Assembly: GCA_964496975.1 (NCBI GenBank)
Contig: CAZCBN010000001.1
Coordinates: forward strand, 62,001-126,000
Source of the DNA: CAZCBN01 sp964496975
GTDB lineage: Bacteria > Planctomycetota > Phycisphaerae > Phycisphaerales > UBA1924
DNA length: 64,000 nucleotides
Direction of reading: 5' to 3'
The notes under the pieces are model-generated. The model saw only the letters and a list, made by a program, of their open reading frames with translations, was not told the origin of the DNA and ran no database searches. The position numbers and the translations under genes were made by a program. Positions 50,834-60,326 of this stretch are shown one piece after another (position 1 is the stretch's first letter; every line of letters starts with the position of its first letter).

Positions 50834-52090
50834 TCATTGCGGGGCAAATTCTCGCGTTGGTCCCCTGTCTGGTGCCGACGCCCGAACGGCGGCCACAATC
50901 AGTCCGCAGGCCCACCACTGCAACAAGCCGACGCGCGCGCCGAGCGCCACGGCATCAACGATGCCGAACACATGGACGCCGACCAGCGCCAGGGCCGCAC
51001 CGGTCACGATCCCGCCACCGTCGCTGGCCGGGAGCGACCGCAGCCGAACCGCCCCCACGAGCACCCACAGCAGCAACGCCAGGTAGGCCCCGGCACCGAT
51101 GATCCCGATGTCGAGCACTGTCTGCAAGAGGATGTTGTGGGCGTGGGGCGCCAGCGCCCACGCAGATGCGGGCGGGGGCTGATAGACGTGTCTGAACTCG
51201 TTCAGACCGATGCCCAGCCAGGGGTCTGTCCGTACCGCAGCAATGGCCTGGCTGACGATGCGCCCGCGCTCCCCCACACTCACCAACGCGGTGCGAGCCA
51301 CCGACGGCAGGTCAACGCGCCCCGACAACTGAAGCGCCAAGACTCCCGCGAGGCTGACCGCCCCGAGCAGCCCGGCGGCCGTGGCCCGGCGTCGCCATCC
51401 GGCGCCTGGTCTCAGCACCCACAGTCCGAGCAACAGCCCTGCGCTCAACCACACCGACCGTGACTGGCTGGCCACGATGCTATAGAGGGCCAACACCGCG
51501 CCAGCCGCAGCCAACGCGAGCAGCGCAGGCCGGCGACGCCACGCGCTGATTGCCAGGCCAAGCGTGACCGGCAACGCCAGTAACGCGACCGCGCCTATCG
51601 CGTTACGGTTGATCCACCCGGTCGAGTCCAAGCCGGGCAAGAGCAGCGGTCGCCGCGGAAGCGCGCGCGTCACCACGTCGGGCTCAAACAGCTTCGCGTC
51701 CGGCGGGCTGGCGCCAACGGCGCCGAGGACCAGGGCCAGGCACGCGACCGCCACATACAGCGCTGCCGCGGCCTGGAATCGGCGAGGCGCCTGTGCCCAG
51801 GCTCCGACCAGGCTCATCGTCATCAGGCCCGCACAGATCCCCGTGAAGTGGGACAACGTCGCAGGCGACGGCGTGGCTCGCCACGCAGCCTGCAGCACCA
51901 GGAGGCCGAGCACCACCAGGAGCCCCTGCATCGGCCCGCGAGGGGCCAGGGCGACGGCGACCGCCAGGGCCGTCACACCGCCGGTCCACGCCCAGAGCGC
52001 GCGCCACGACCGAGGCACCAGCTCAGGAAACAGCAACAGCCCCATCACGATCGCGACCGCGACCAACACGATCCGGAACGACCAGCTCAT
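50834..52090 (-). CDS. Wzy-type O-antigen ligase/polymerase
   Basis: 418 residues, about eleven membrane helices. The Wzy_C-type periplasmic loop is present: GRIVSQAIAAVRTDPWLGIG, LNEFRHVYQ, then PHAHNILLQTVLDIGIIGAG. The latter is typical of O-antigen ligases and polymerases. It overlaps the GT4 gene by 4 bases. It lies in a four-gene minus-strand block with a flippase and a second polymerase-like protein. Confidence 0.82.
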   Translation of the reverse strand: MSWSFRIVLVAVAIVMGLLLFPELVPRSWRALWAWTGGVTALAVAVALAPRGPMQGLLVVLGLLVLQAAWRATPSPATLSHFTGICAGLMTMSLVGAWAQAPRRFQAAAALYVAVACLALVLGAVGASPPDAKLFEPDVVTRALPRRPLLLPGLDSTGWINRNAIGAVALLALPVTLGLAISAWRRRPALLALAAAGAVLALYSIVASQSRSVWLSAGLLLGLWVLRPGAGWRRRATAAGLLGAVSLAGVLALQLSGRVDLPSVARTALVSVGERGRIVSQAIAAVRTDPWLGIGLNEFRHVYQPPPASAWALAPHAHNILLQTVLDIGIIGAGAYLALLLWVLVGAVRLRSLPASDGGGIVTGAALALVGVHVFGIVDAVALGARVGLLQWWACGLIVAAVRASAPDRGPTREFAPQ

Positions 52091-53307
52091 GCGAGGAGGC
52101 TCCGACCGGCGGCCGACGCGAGGAACGCAGCGGAATCCAGGCCTGCTGGGCGGCCCCGGCTCGGATCACGCAAGAAGGTGTAGACCTGCCACACTTCGCG
52201 AGCTGTCCGCTGGACGTCGAACATCACCCGCGCCAGCGCCCGTCCGCGCGCGGCGAGGGCACGCGCCGACGGCAGGTCGTCGAGGACCTCGTTGATCGCG
52301 TCAGCCACCTGCGCGGGGGCGTGGCTGTCGACCGTGCGACCCGTCACACCATCGATGACCAGCTCGCCCAAGGCGCCGACACGTCCGGCGATGGTCGGCA
52401 CCCCTGCCAGCAGGGGCTCGAGCACCCCCCCCATGTTCTCACTGAGCGGCACGTGCACGGCGCAGTCGAAGTCGGCCCACGCCGCCACGACGTCTTCGTG
52501 CGGCAGGTACCCCGGCATGAGGATGCGGCCGTGCCCAACGCGAGCGGCCATCCGCCTGAGCTTTCGTTCGTAGGCGTCGGCGCCATTCCAAGGCCCGCCG
52601 GCCAGCACTCCAACGACGTCCTGACGTCGGGCGAGGACCATCGCCAGGGCTTCAATCACCCCTTCGTGGTTCTTGATGCCGCGGGTCTGACCAAGCAGCC
52701 TCTTCGGCGCATACAAGTAGTTGATGTTGCCAACGATTCGCAGCCCGTCGCCCACCCCAAGCCGTCGGCGCAGCACGCCGGGGCCCTCCGCGCCTGCTAC
52801 CGGCAGGTCCATGCCGGGATAACTCAGGAACACCCGACCGATTGGTGCCCCGGCCTGCACGAGACGATCCCACACGCAGCGGCTGGCGGCGATCCACGCA
52901 TCACCCGGGCCGGCTGACGCGAGTTCAAGCCGACGATAGAAGGCGTATTCGAGATGCAACGGCCCCAGCACCTGGAAGACACGCGGCACCGGGTGGGCCC
53001 GTCCAAGCGCATGACGCAACACCAGGGTGGTGCCCAGCGCATACGAGTGGATGATGTCGGGGCGCACTCGCTCGACGAGACGGCGTGCCGCGTCCAGGGC
53101 GGCGGGCACCTGCCACGGTGCGGCGGTCGGCAGGTCGAGTGACGCCTCGTGCAACGTCGCGCCGGAGGCCCGCCACCGTCCAAGCGCCTGACCAGATTCC
53201 GGCGGAAGCGCGACGTGCACATCAGCGCCCAGGTGGACGAGCGCCCGCGCCTGGGCGGCCGCCCACAAGCCCCCTTCGGTGGTCTTGACCACCAGCAGGA
53301 CCCTCAT
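52087..53307 (-). CDS. Glycosyltransferase family 4 (1)
   Basis: 406 residues from the ATG at 53307 (the frame upstream is the antisense of the next gene). It begins RVLLVVKTTEGGLWAAAQAR and has IIHSYALGTTLVLRHALG, the donor-site segment LPHEDVVAAWADFDCAVHVP and the E-x7-E motif SENMGGVLEPLLAG. It probably transfers a sugar to the lipid-linked repeat unit in the cytoplasm. Overlaps both neighbours by 4 bases. Confidence 0.88.
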   Translation of the reverse strand: MRVLLVVKTTEGGLWAAAQARALVHLGADVHVALPPESGQALGRWRASGATLHEASLDLPTAAPWQVPAALDAARRLVERVRPDIIHSYALGTTLVLRHALGRAHPVPRVFQVLGPLHLEYAFYRRLELASAGPGDAWIAASRCVWDRLVQAGAPIGRVFLSYPGMDLPVAGAEGPGVLRRRLGVGDGLRIVGNINYLYAPKRLLGQTRGIKNHEGVIEALAMVLARRQDVVGVLAGGPWNGADAYERKLRRMAARVGHGRILMPGYLPHEDVVAAWADFDCAVHVPLSENMGGVLEPLLAGVPTIAGRVGALGELVIDGVTGRTVDSHAPAQVADAINEVLDDLPSARALAARGRALARVMFDVQRTAREVWQVYTFLRDPSRGRPAGLDSAAFLASAAGRSLLA

Positions 53308-54752
53308 GCGCCAGTTCCTGCACGTGCCGGCTGAAGGCGAGTGCTGATGAGGGTGACCGCAAGCCACGGCACCGCACCCGCCTTCACGAAGAGAAAGACC
53401 AGATTGTCCGAGTCCAACGGAAGCGCCAACAGGCAGATCGTCACCAGATGCGGCACCAGCAGCCGCCGGGCATCGCCTGTCTCCGTCCATCGCAGTTGGC
53501 AACGCCGCACTGTCCCCACAAGGATGCCGAACGCGCCGTACATCACCGGCACAAACAGCGGGCCGAAATTCAAGATCGCCTCTCCACTGAGACCATACAC
53601 GCGGCTCGTCCGGCGACCGCGCGCGAAGGCCCCGACGTGGTCCTCGAGGTCGGTGGTCCAGCGAATCTTCCCCGGAGGCCGCGACGGCCAAATCCGCGCT
53701 GGCACGAGCAGCGCCAACGACCCGAGATAGGTCTGGCCCCACGCCGGTGTCCAGTGACGTCGCTCATCCATGACCCGCCACAGGGCCAACGCCTGAACGT
53801 CACTGCGGGACAAGTCACTCAAGAGCAGGACCGACCAGTCGCGCTGTACACCAATGGCCGCCGTCGTCTCGCCGGCGATCAGGCGGGTGGTCCGCAACCC
53901 GGCGTCCTTGTACCAGCCCCAGACAAACGCCAGAATCAACACCAGCGGAATGCCGGCCAGGAGCAGCCGCTTCGTAAAGGGCCGGATCGTGGTGTGTGCA
54001 ATGCCGGCGGCCCAAAAGAGCCCCCAGATGATCGTCGCCCGGCTGCCCCGCAATCCGCCAAACAGCACGAACACCGGAATCATTGCGGTCAGCAACACGC
54101 CAACCACTGCCAGCCGGCGCGTCCACGCCCACCGGCTCGCCGCCAGTCCAATCCCGAACATGAGCAGGATCGGGAAGCTCTCCGAAATCATCAGGATCCA
54201 GCCGGTGCCTTTGAAGGCGTCGTACAGAAGGGTGTTGCGCTCGAATGCCTCGACGTACCCGCGGACACCGCCGAAGCGAGCGAAGACCCACACCTGGGTC
54301 AGCGCCGTCACCACGAGCAGGACCGGCAGGACCCATCGCGCCCGGGCGCTCTCCAGATACCATCGCGCCGCAGCGGGGCGTGCGGGACGGGCCAGCGTCC
54401 ACTGCCGAACCATCCGATAGACGCCGAGCGACACGACATGCAGCATCGCCATACCGCCGATCCAGGGGCGATAGTCGGACGGCTGCTGGTCGATGAATCG
54501 CAGTGCGTGACCAGACGCCACCGTGAGCAGGGGGGCCACCTGGAAGAAGTAGATGCCCACCACCCCCACCAATCCCACCGGGTCGAACGGCTCGGTGGCG
54601 CCCGCCCACCAGTCGAGCGCATCCAACAGACACAACACTCCACACACCGTGACCGGCACAACCAGCCAATGCCAGCCCGCGCTCCCCAGCCAAAGGATCG
54701 CGGCGGAGATCACGGAGGCGATCGCTACGGCCATCGGGAGACGCTCAGGCAT
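53304..54752 (-). CDS. Polytopic polymerase-like membrane protein (Wzy-like)
   Basis: 482 residues with about eleven to twelve membrane helices. The features GWILMISESFPILLMFGIGL, FVLFGGLRGSR and FARGRRTSRVYGLSGEAILN occur in O-antigen polysaccharide polymerase-like proteins. It differs in sequence from the Wzy-type protein at 50834, so the cluster has two different candidate polymerases. A role as polymerase or ligase is inferred from context. Confidence 0.68.
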   Translation of the reverse strand: MPERLPMAVAIASVISAAILWLGSAGWHWLVVPVTVCGVLCLLDALDWWAGATEPFDPVGLVGVVGIYFFQVAPLLTVASGHALRFIDQQPSDYRPWIGGMAMLHVVSLGVYRMVRQWTLARPARPAAARWYLESARARWVLPVLLVVTALTQVWVFARFGGVRGYVEAFERNTLLYDAFKGTGWILMISESFPILLMFGIGLAASRWAWTRRLAVVGVLLTAMIPVFVLFGGLRGSRATIIWGLFWAAGIAHTTIRPFTKRLLLAGIPLVLILAFVWGWYKDAGLRTTRLIAGETTAAIGVQRDWSVLLLSDLSRSDVQALALWRVMDERRHWTPAWGQTYLGSLALLVPARIWPSRPPGKIRWTTDLEDHVGAFARGRRTSRVYGLSGEAILNFGPLFVPVMYGAFGILVGTVRRCQLRWTETGDARRLLVPHLVTICLLALPLDSDNLVFLFVKAGAVPWLAVTLISTRLQPARAGTGA

Positions 54753-56049
54753 CGGCCCTCCCGTGTCGAGTCATCAGCATGAGCGCCGCGAGGCTGCCCA
54801 GCGTCTGCACCGTCGCGGTCGCCAGCAGCGTCCACGCCGCGCCCCACAGGCCGGCGTCGGGAATCCACGCGAGACCAGCCGCAAGACCCGTCAACACGGC
54901 GGCCGACAGGACCAGGGTCTGCACCCGAAACGCACGGCCGGCCAGCAGTCCGTACCCCAGGAATGACGCCACCTGGAGCAAGGCGGCGGCCCCCATCACC
55001 GGCACAAGCAACGCGGCGTACGGCACCAACGCGTCGCCGTAGACGACCTGAAGGATCACGGCCCCCCACACCGAGGCCGCGACGATGCCGGCGGTTCCGA
55101 CCACGGCCGCCAAACCGAGGAGTCGACGGAGGACCACCGCGAAGTCCCGATGCCGCCCTTCAACCACGCTCCGTGCCATGCGATTCATCGCCGCTTCTCC
55201 GAACGAGTTCAACACGACGCCGCCCGCCAGGGCGACCGTCGTGATCGAGGCGAACACACCCAGTTCATCAAGACCTCTCGTCCGCTCGATGACATACCGC
55301 GGGATCATCACGACGAGCACACCGAGCGCCGCCGTCACCCCGAGCGGCAGCGACCGCCAGACGAGCGCACGACAGCCGCCGACAGGCCAGATCAGCGCGA
55401 ACCCTGACGCCGAGAGGCCGTTGGCGATCTGCGTCCGCCGCGCGTGTGGCAGGTCAAAGAGCAGCAACACGCCCACCCAGGCGAAGAGGAGGCCGAGCAG
55501 TCCCGCCGATAGGTCCGCAGAGCGCAGGCCCGCGACAAACCCCAGCGTGCCGCCGACGCTGCGGGCGATCAGTGACCACCCGACCACGCGCAGTTCTCCG
55601 GCCTTCTGCCACAGTCCATAACAGAGGTCGCTGGCGCCCTCGACCGCCTTCGCGGCCGAAACGAGCCCGATGGCCAGGACGGTCTGGCCGGGGTACCCGC
55701 TCCACACGCTGACCGCGCCGACCACCAGCAGGGCCGCAAGTGTGCTCAGGTGTCGGACGACCCAGTAGGTCTCAAGCGCGGTGCGGTTGTCGGCGTCCGT
55801 GGCAAGGACCCCTCTGAGCCGCATCGCGAAGAAGAGGAACACCGGGGCTGAGACCGCGAATGCCAGGGCAAACTGCCCGGCCACCGCTTCCCCGCCCCAC
55901 CGCAGACAGGCAACCAGCATGAGCCACTGCGCGCCGACGTAGGCGGACTGGCCGCACACGAGCCACGCGGTTCCGCGATCGGCCGTACCTGGCAGCCTCC
56001 TCACGAAGCGAGCCGCCCAGTCGGCTGGCAGCCACGAGCAGTCGAACAC
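54745..56049 (-). CDS. Wzx-like polysaccharide flippase
   Basis: 434 residues from a GTG at 56049, with about twelve membrane helices in two halves, as in the MATE-like exporters of polysaccharide repeat units. Features include LAAVVGTAGIVAASVWGAVI and LLVPVMGAAALLQVASFLGY. It overlaps the polymerase-like gene by 8 bases. It would flip the lipid-linked repeat unit across the inner membrane. Confidence 0.78.
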   Translation of the reverse strand: MFDCSWLPADWAARFVRRLPGTADRGTAWLVCGQSAYVGAQWLMLVACLRWGGEAVAGQFALAFAVSAPVFLFFAMRLRGVLATDADNRTALETYWVVRHLSTLAALLVVGAVSVWSGYPGQTVLAIGLVSAAKAVEGASDLCYGLWQKAGELRVVGWSLIARSVGGTLGFVAGLRSADLSAGLLGLLFAWVGVLLLFDLPHARRTQIANGLSASGFALIWPVGGCRALVWRSLPLGVTAALGVLVVMIPRYVIERTRGLDELGVFASITTVALAGGVVLNSFGEAAMNRMARSVVEGRHRDFAVVLRRLLGLAAVVGTAGIVAASVWGAVILQVVYGDALVPYAALLVPVMGAAALLQVASFLGYGLLAGRAFRVQTLVLSAAVLTGLAAGLAWIPDAGLWGAAWTLLATATVQTLGSLAALMLMTRHGRADA

Positions 56050-56062
56050 CCCGGCAGCAGGT

Positions 56063-57247
56063 TCATGGCGAGGTCGCCGGCGCCGGCGACTGGCTCAGCG
56101 CGTCACGCACGGATTCGTACCAGCCACGGCGCCGCGTCCACAACGCGCCTTCGGCATAGGTCCGCGCGATCTCCAGATTCCTTCGCGACATCTCGTCCAA
56201 TCGAGCGGGATCGGCCAATGCGGTCCGCAGCGCGACGGCAAGCCGACCGGCGTCACGCGGGGGCACGGTGTCTTCTGGCCGCAGCAACTCCGCGATGCCC
56301 TCCACGTCGCTGCCGATACAAGGCAGCCCGCGTGCCATGGCCTCGACGAGCGCCCGCGACAGGCCTTCGGTGAAGGATGGCAGCACAAAGATCGAGGCCC
56401 GGTCGAGTTGCTCGCGCACGGCCGTCCCGGCTGGGATCGCCCCAAGAAACGTCACACACTCGCCGACACCGAGCTCCCGAGCCATCCGCTCGAGCTTCGA
56501 TCGCAGCCGTCCCTCGCCAACAATGGTCACCCGCAGCGGCAGGCCGGCCCGATGACAGGCCGCGCAGGCGTTGATGAGCACCGCCGTTCCCTTCATCGGC
56601 TGTTCAAGCGACCCGATGGTGATGACGGTGGGCGCCGGTGGTGAGGGATGCCGACGGGCCGAAGCGGCAAACGCACCTTCAGGCAAGACGACGTCGGAGC
56701 CCACCGTGACAATCGCTCCGGCCGACGGCGGGTACAACCGCTTGAGTCCGTGTGAAACATAGTGCACGGCCACGGCTCCACGCACAATCGATCGCAGCCC
56801 CCTGATGAAGACCTGGCGGAACACGCCGTGGAGCGGATGACTCGTGGCCCCCGTCGCGAGGGACTGCGCGGGATCTCCGACGACCATCGCCGCCCACCGT
56901 TGCCCCCGGGAGGCCAGCACCCCGGCCATGACCGCCGCGAGTTGGCCAGGCGCGCGCAGCAAAATCGTCTCACCCGGAAGGACGGCGGCGGCCAACGCGC
57001 GCCGGACGGCCCGACGACGCCGGACGTACGCCACCGGCCCAATGTAGTGGGGAACCGCACTGACGGTCACGAACGGGTCATCGACCCGGGCCCACGCAGG
57101 ATCAGCGGCGGGAACATCCTTGACGCGCGCCACAAGGCGCACGCGACTGAACACTTCGAGGTACCGATCCCAGTGCGATGTTTCATAGACGGTGTCGGTC
57201 CACACCGAGCCATCCGGCGTCCGCAGAAACCGGAATTCCATCACCAT
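56063..57247 (-). CDS. Glycosyltransferase family 4 (2)
   Basis: 394 residues from the ATG at 57247; the frame reaches further upstream with Arg-rich sequence that does not look coding. The GT-B fold has VITIGSLEQPMKGTAVLINA, RVTIVGEGRLRSKLERMARE and the E-x7-E motif SFTEGLSRALVEAMARGLPC. Ends 13 bases before the flippase start. The acceptor and donor are unknown. Confidence 0.85.
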   Translation of the reverse strand: MVMEFRFLRTPDGSVWTDTVYETSHWDRYLEVFSRVRLVARVKDVPAADPAWARVDDPFVTVSAVPHYIGPVAYVRRRRAVRRALAAAVLPGETILLRAPGQLAAVMAGVLASRGQRWAAMVVGDPAQSLATGATSHPLHGVFRQVFIRGLRSIVRGAVAVHYVSHGLKRLYPPSAGAIVTVGSDVVLPEGAFAASARRHPSPPAPTVITIGSLEQPMKGTAVLINACAACHRAGLPLRVTIVGEGRLRSKLERMARELGVGECVTFLGAIPAGTAVREQLDRASIFVLPSFTEGLSRALVEAMARGLPCIGSDVEGIAELLRPEDTVPPRDAGRLAVALRTALADPARLDEMSRRNLEIARTYAEGALWTRRRGWYESVRDALSQSPAPATSP

Positions 57248-57388
57248 GACCAACGTGCCCGCCACATTCCGGACAGGGCGATTCTCGGACGACACGGGCA
57301 CGCGCACTATCGTATCGCGCCCCGGCGGTGTCAGAGCATCGGACCGGCGCCTGGAACGTGCCGCGGCATCGGCCTGCAACGGGTGCAG

Positions 57389-57394
57389 TAAGAT
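57389..57394 (+). promoter_or_regulatory. Candidate -10 hexamer near the GT2-methyltransferase start
   Basis: TAAGAT lies 5 bases before the ATG at 57400, which would give a leaderless transcript. It is within the 152-base divergent gap between the two glycosyltransferase genes; nothing else is seen there. Confidence 0.3.
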
Positions 57395-57399
57395 TCCGG

Positions 57400-59205
57400 A
57401 TGAATCCAGTGTCCGCACGTCCGCCCTCATTGTCTCTCGTCGTCGTGGCCTACAACATCCCGCGGGAGGCGCCGCGGACGTTGCACTCGCTCTCGGCGGC
57501 CTATCAACGGGAGATTGCCAGCGATGCGTACGAGGTCCTCGTGGTCGACAACGGCTCGACGCCCCCGCTGGATCCGGACCTGATCTGTCGGCTCGAGGGC
57601 AACTTCCGTCTGATTCGCATCGACGATGCACACCCGTCGCCGGTGGCGGCGGTCAACCGGGGGCTGGCGGCCGCCCGCGGTGACGTGATCGGCGTGATGA
57701 TCGACGGGGCCCGCATTGCCACGCCGGGCTTGTTGCACTTCGCCTCTCGCGCGGCGACCCTGGACTCCGAAGCCGTCGTCGCCGCTCCTGGCTGGTATCT
57801 GGGCCCAACCTACCAGCGACGGGCAGTGAAGCGCGGTTATTCGCAGGATCGTGAAGATGCCCTGCTCGACTCGATCGGCTGGCCCAACGACGGATACCGA
57901 CTGTTCGAGATCGGCGTGCTGGATGAATCGTCGGGATACGGCTGGGGAGGGTCGATCGTCGAATCCAATGCGATCTTCATGCGACGCCATCGTTGGACCG
58001 CGATCGGCGGCATGGAAGAGGCGTTTCGTGCACCCGGCGGAGGCCTGGCCAATCTGGACCTTTTCAAGCGCGCCGTGGAGGCGCCACAGGCACGGCTGAT
58101 TCTGCTCATCGGTGAGGGGACGTTCCACCAGCTGCACGGCGGCGTGGCCACCAACGAACCCTTGAAGTCGCATCGCCGGCACATCGCGCAGTGGTCGCTC
58201 GAATACGAACGGATTCGCGGCACGCCGTACGCCGTGCCGCAACTGCCGCAGCCGCCCATCTGCTTCGGGCCGTTGTCCCCTGCGGCGGCGCGCCGGTACG
58301 CGCGAACGGCGGTGATTCCCACCTGGGGAGCCCTCGTGCGACGCGCCTGGTCCGCGGTGCCGACGGCCTGGCGGGTCGGCGCGCTTCTGCGAGTCGCGCG
58401 CGCGTCGGCACGTGCGGGCCGGCGGGCACACGCCATGCAGGCGCTCCAGCGAGCGTTGGCGCTCGATCCGACATCCGCGAAAGCCGCGCTGCATCTGGCG
58501 AGGTTACGGATGCCTGGCGACTCCTACGTGGTCTGGCTGTCACGTTTCTACCGCGCGCTGGCACCAGCCACCGCCATCGAGATCGGCGTCTTCCAAGGCC
58601 AGACGCTCGCCCTGTTCCAGCCGCCGACGGTCGCGATCGGCGTCGACCCCAGGCCGGACCTCCGTGTCACGCTCGGAGCCACGACACGGATCGCGCGCAT
58701 GACGAGCGACGAGTTCTTCCAGGGCACGGCCGCCCACGACGCCCTTGGAAGACAACCCTTGTCCGTCGGATTCATTGATGGGCTGCACACCTTCGAGCAG
58801 GCCCTGCGCGATTTCCGGCACCTCGAGGCGCTCAGTGGGCCCCGATCACTCATCCTCATCCACGACACGATTCCGCTCAGCGAACTGACTCAGCGAGCCG
58901 AGTCGGCGACGCCGTTTCACACCGGCGACGTCTGGAAGCTGGTGTTGTGCCTCAAGCACTACCGGCCGGATCTCGACGTCTTCACAATTCCCGCGCCGCC
59001 CACGGGCCTGACCGTCGTCGCGGGACTCGACCCCTCATCACGGATTCTGACCGATCGGTACGACGAGGCCGTCGACCGGTTCGGCACGGCGTCATACGCG
59101 GACCTGGTCACGCGCCAGGACACGGCGTTGAATGTCATCGAGCACGACTGGGACGTCGTGCGGTCCCGGCTGGCCGCGCGCGGCATTCAGCTGCCGCCGT
59201 TGTAG
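57400..59205 (+). CDS. GT2 glycosyltransferase fused to a SAM methyltransferase domain
   Basis: 601 residues from the ATG at 57400. Residues about 10-265 are a GT2 domain (SLVVVAYNIPREAPRTLHSL, VLVVDNGSTPPL, AAVNRGLAAARGDVIGVMID). From about 390 a class I methyltransferase-like domain follows (YRALAPATAIEIGVFQGQTL with the SAM motif EIGVFQGQ, VAIGVDPRPDLRV, VGFIDGLHTFEQALRDF, and LILIHDT). The two may glycosylate and methylate the same sugar, as in capping enzymes of polysaccharide chains. Confidence 0.8.
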   Translation: MNPVSARPPSLSLVVVAYNIPREAPRTLHSLSAAYQREIASDAYEVLVVDNGSTPPLDPDLICRLEGNFRLIRIDDAHPSPVAAVNRGLAAARGDVIGVMIDGARIATPGLLHFASRAATLDSEAVVAAPGWYLGPTYQRRAVKRGYSQDREDALLDSIGWPNDGYRLFEIGVLDESSGYGWGGSIVESNAIFMRRHRWTAIGGMEEAFRAPGGGLANLDLFKRAVEAPQARLILLIGEGTFHQLHGGVATNEPLKSHRRHIAQWSLEYERIRGTPYAVPQLPQPPICFGPLSPAAARRYARTAVIPTWGALVRRAWSAVPTAWRVGALLRVARASARAGRRAHAMQALQRALALDPTSAKAALHLARLRMPGDSYVVWLSRFYRALAPATAIEIGVFQGQTLALFQPPTVAIGVDPRPDLRVTLGATTRIARMTSDEFFQGTAAHDALGRQPLSVGFIDGLHTFEQALRDFRHLEALSGPRSLILIHDTIPLSELTQRAESATPFHTGDVWKLVLCLKHYRPDLDVFTIPAPPTGLTVVAGLDPSSRILTDRYDEAVDRFGTASYADLVTRQDTALNVIEHDWDVVRSRLAARGIQLPPL

Positions 59206-59208
59206 AAT
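59203..59208 (+). promoter_or_regulatory. Candidate -10 TAGAAT overlapping an upstream stop codon
   Basis: TAGAAT uses the TAG stop of the previous gene and ends 8 bases before the GTG at 59217. It would be a leaderless start for the second GT2 gene. Confidence 0.3.
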
Positions 59209-59216
59209 TTGCGCAG

Positions 59217-60326
59217 GTGCCACCCTCCGTTCTCCCGAGCGTCTCGACCGGCCGGCCCGATCTGAGCGTCTGCATCGTCAACGACAACAACATCGACTTG
59301 CTGCGGTGCTGCCTGCGCGCCGTGTTCGAGCAGACTTCCGGCATGCATCGGGAGGTCATCGTCGTCGACAACGCCTCCGAAGACAACAGCGCGGACCTGA
59401 TCGAGCGAGAATTCCCGGCCGTGCACCTGCTTCGCGGCTCGGTGCGCCAGGGGTATACGCCCAACATGAATCGGGCCATCCGCGCCTCGCGTGGCCGGTT
59501 CATCGCCCTGCTCAATGACGACGCCGAACCGGTCGGCGAGGCCCTCGTCCGCCTCTCGGCGTTCCTCGAGCAACACCCGGCGTATGGCGCCGTCGGGCCG
59601 CGACTCGTGAACGTGGATGGCACGTTCCAGAGCGGACCGCGAGGTGAAGCGACGCCGCTGGCGCTGCTGTGCCATCTGAGCGGACTGGACCGCCTGGTCC
59701 CTCGCAGCGCCCGGTTTGGAACGTTCTCCCAGCCCCACCGGGATCCGAACCAGTCGGGCGACATGGCGACCGCTTCAGGCGCGTGCCTGGTGCTTCGACG
59801 CGAAGTGTTCGAGACCGTGGGCTTGCTTGAGGACCACCTGCCCCTTGGTCCCGACGACGTCGAACTCAGCGATCGGATGCGGCAGGCGGGCTGGAAGCTG
59901 CACTACCTGGCCGGGGCCATCGTCGTCCATCACGGGTCGACGAGCCGGGACCGCAGGCCGATGCTGAGCATGCTCGCCCTCTTCTCCGGCTGGCACTGGT
60001 TCTTCACCCGACGCTTCGGCCGCCGGTGGGCGCTGGTCCTCCAATGCTGCTTGGCCGCGGGAACCGCAGGCCGGACGTGCGCGTGGGCCGGGGTGTGGAT
60101 CTGCTCTTCTGGCGAAGCCCGGGCCCGGGCCGCGACTCGCGTCCGTGAAGCGTGGATCAGTGTCAAGGCCAACCTCTGCGTGATCAGCGGGCTGGGCCTG
60201 CGTATGGATGGACTGTATGGAACGCCCGCAGGCAGATCGCACCGTGACCAACTGGCGCCGTTGCCGGACCAGGCCGCGGGCGGGTCTAGCCGGGGCAGCC
60301 TGACGCCGCCGGTCGCCGATACGTGA
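59217..60326 (+). CDS. Family 2 glycosyltransferase
   Basis: 369 residues from a GTG at 59217. GT2 motifs: LSVCIVNDNNIDLLRCCLRA, VIVVDNASEDNSADLIERE, GYTPNMNRAIRASRGRFIAL, and the acid cluster LLNDDAEP. The pattern resembles rhamnosyltransferases. The C-terminal part (from about 245) is amphipathic with Arg-rich stretches (FFTRRFGRRWALVLQCCLAA). Its final 41 bases overlap the convergent acyltransferase gene. Confidence 0.85.
   Translation: MPPSVLPSVSTGRPDLSVCIVNDNNIDLLRCCLRAVFEQTSGMHREVIVVDNASEDNSADLIEREFPAVHLLRGSVRQGYTPNMNRAIRASRGRFIALLNDDAEPVGEALVRLSAFLEQHPAYGAVGPRLVNVDGTFQSGPRGEATPLALLCHLSGLDRLVPRSARFGTFSQPHRDPNQSGDMATASGACLVLRREVFETVGLLEDHLPLGPDDVELSDRMRQAGWKLHYLAGAIVVHHGSTSRDRRPMLSMLALFSGWHWFFTRRFGRRWALVLQCCLAAGTAGRTCAWAGVWICSSGEARARAATRVREAWISVKANLCVISGLGLRMDGLYGTPAGRSHRDQLAPLPDQAAGGSSRGSLTPPVADT

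Noticed and set aside
53448..54782. 444-codon plus-strand frame opposite the polymerase-like gene
   Set aside because: Composition is that of antisense frames and the other strand has a coherent membrane protein.
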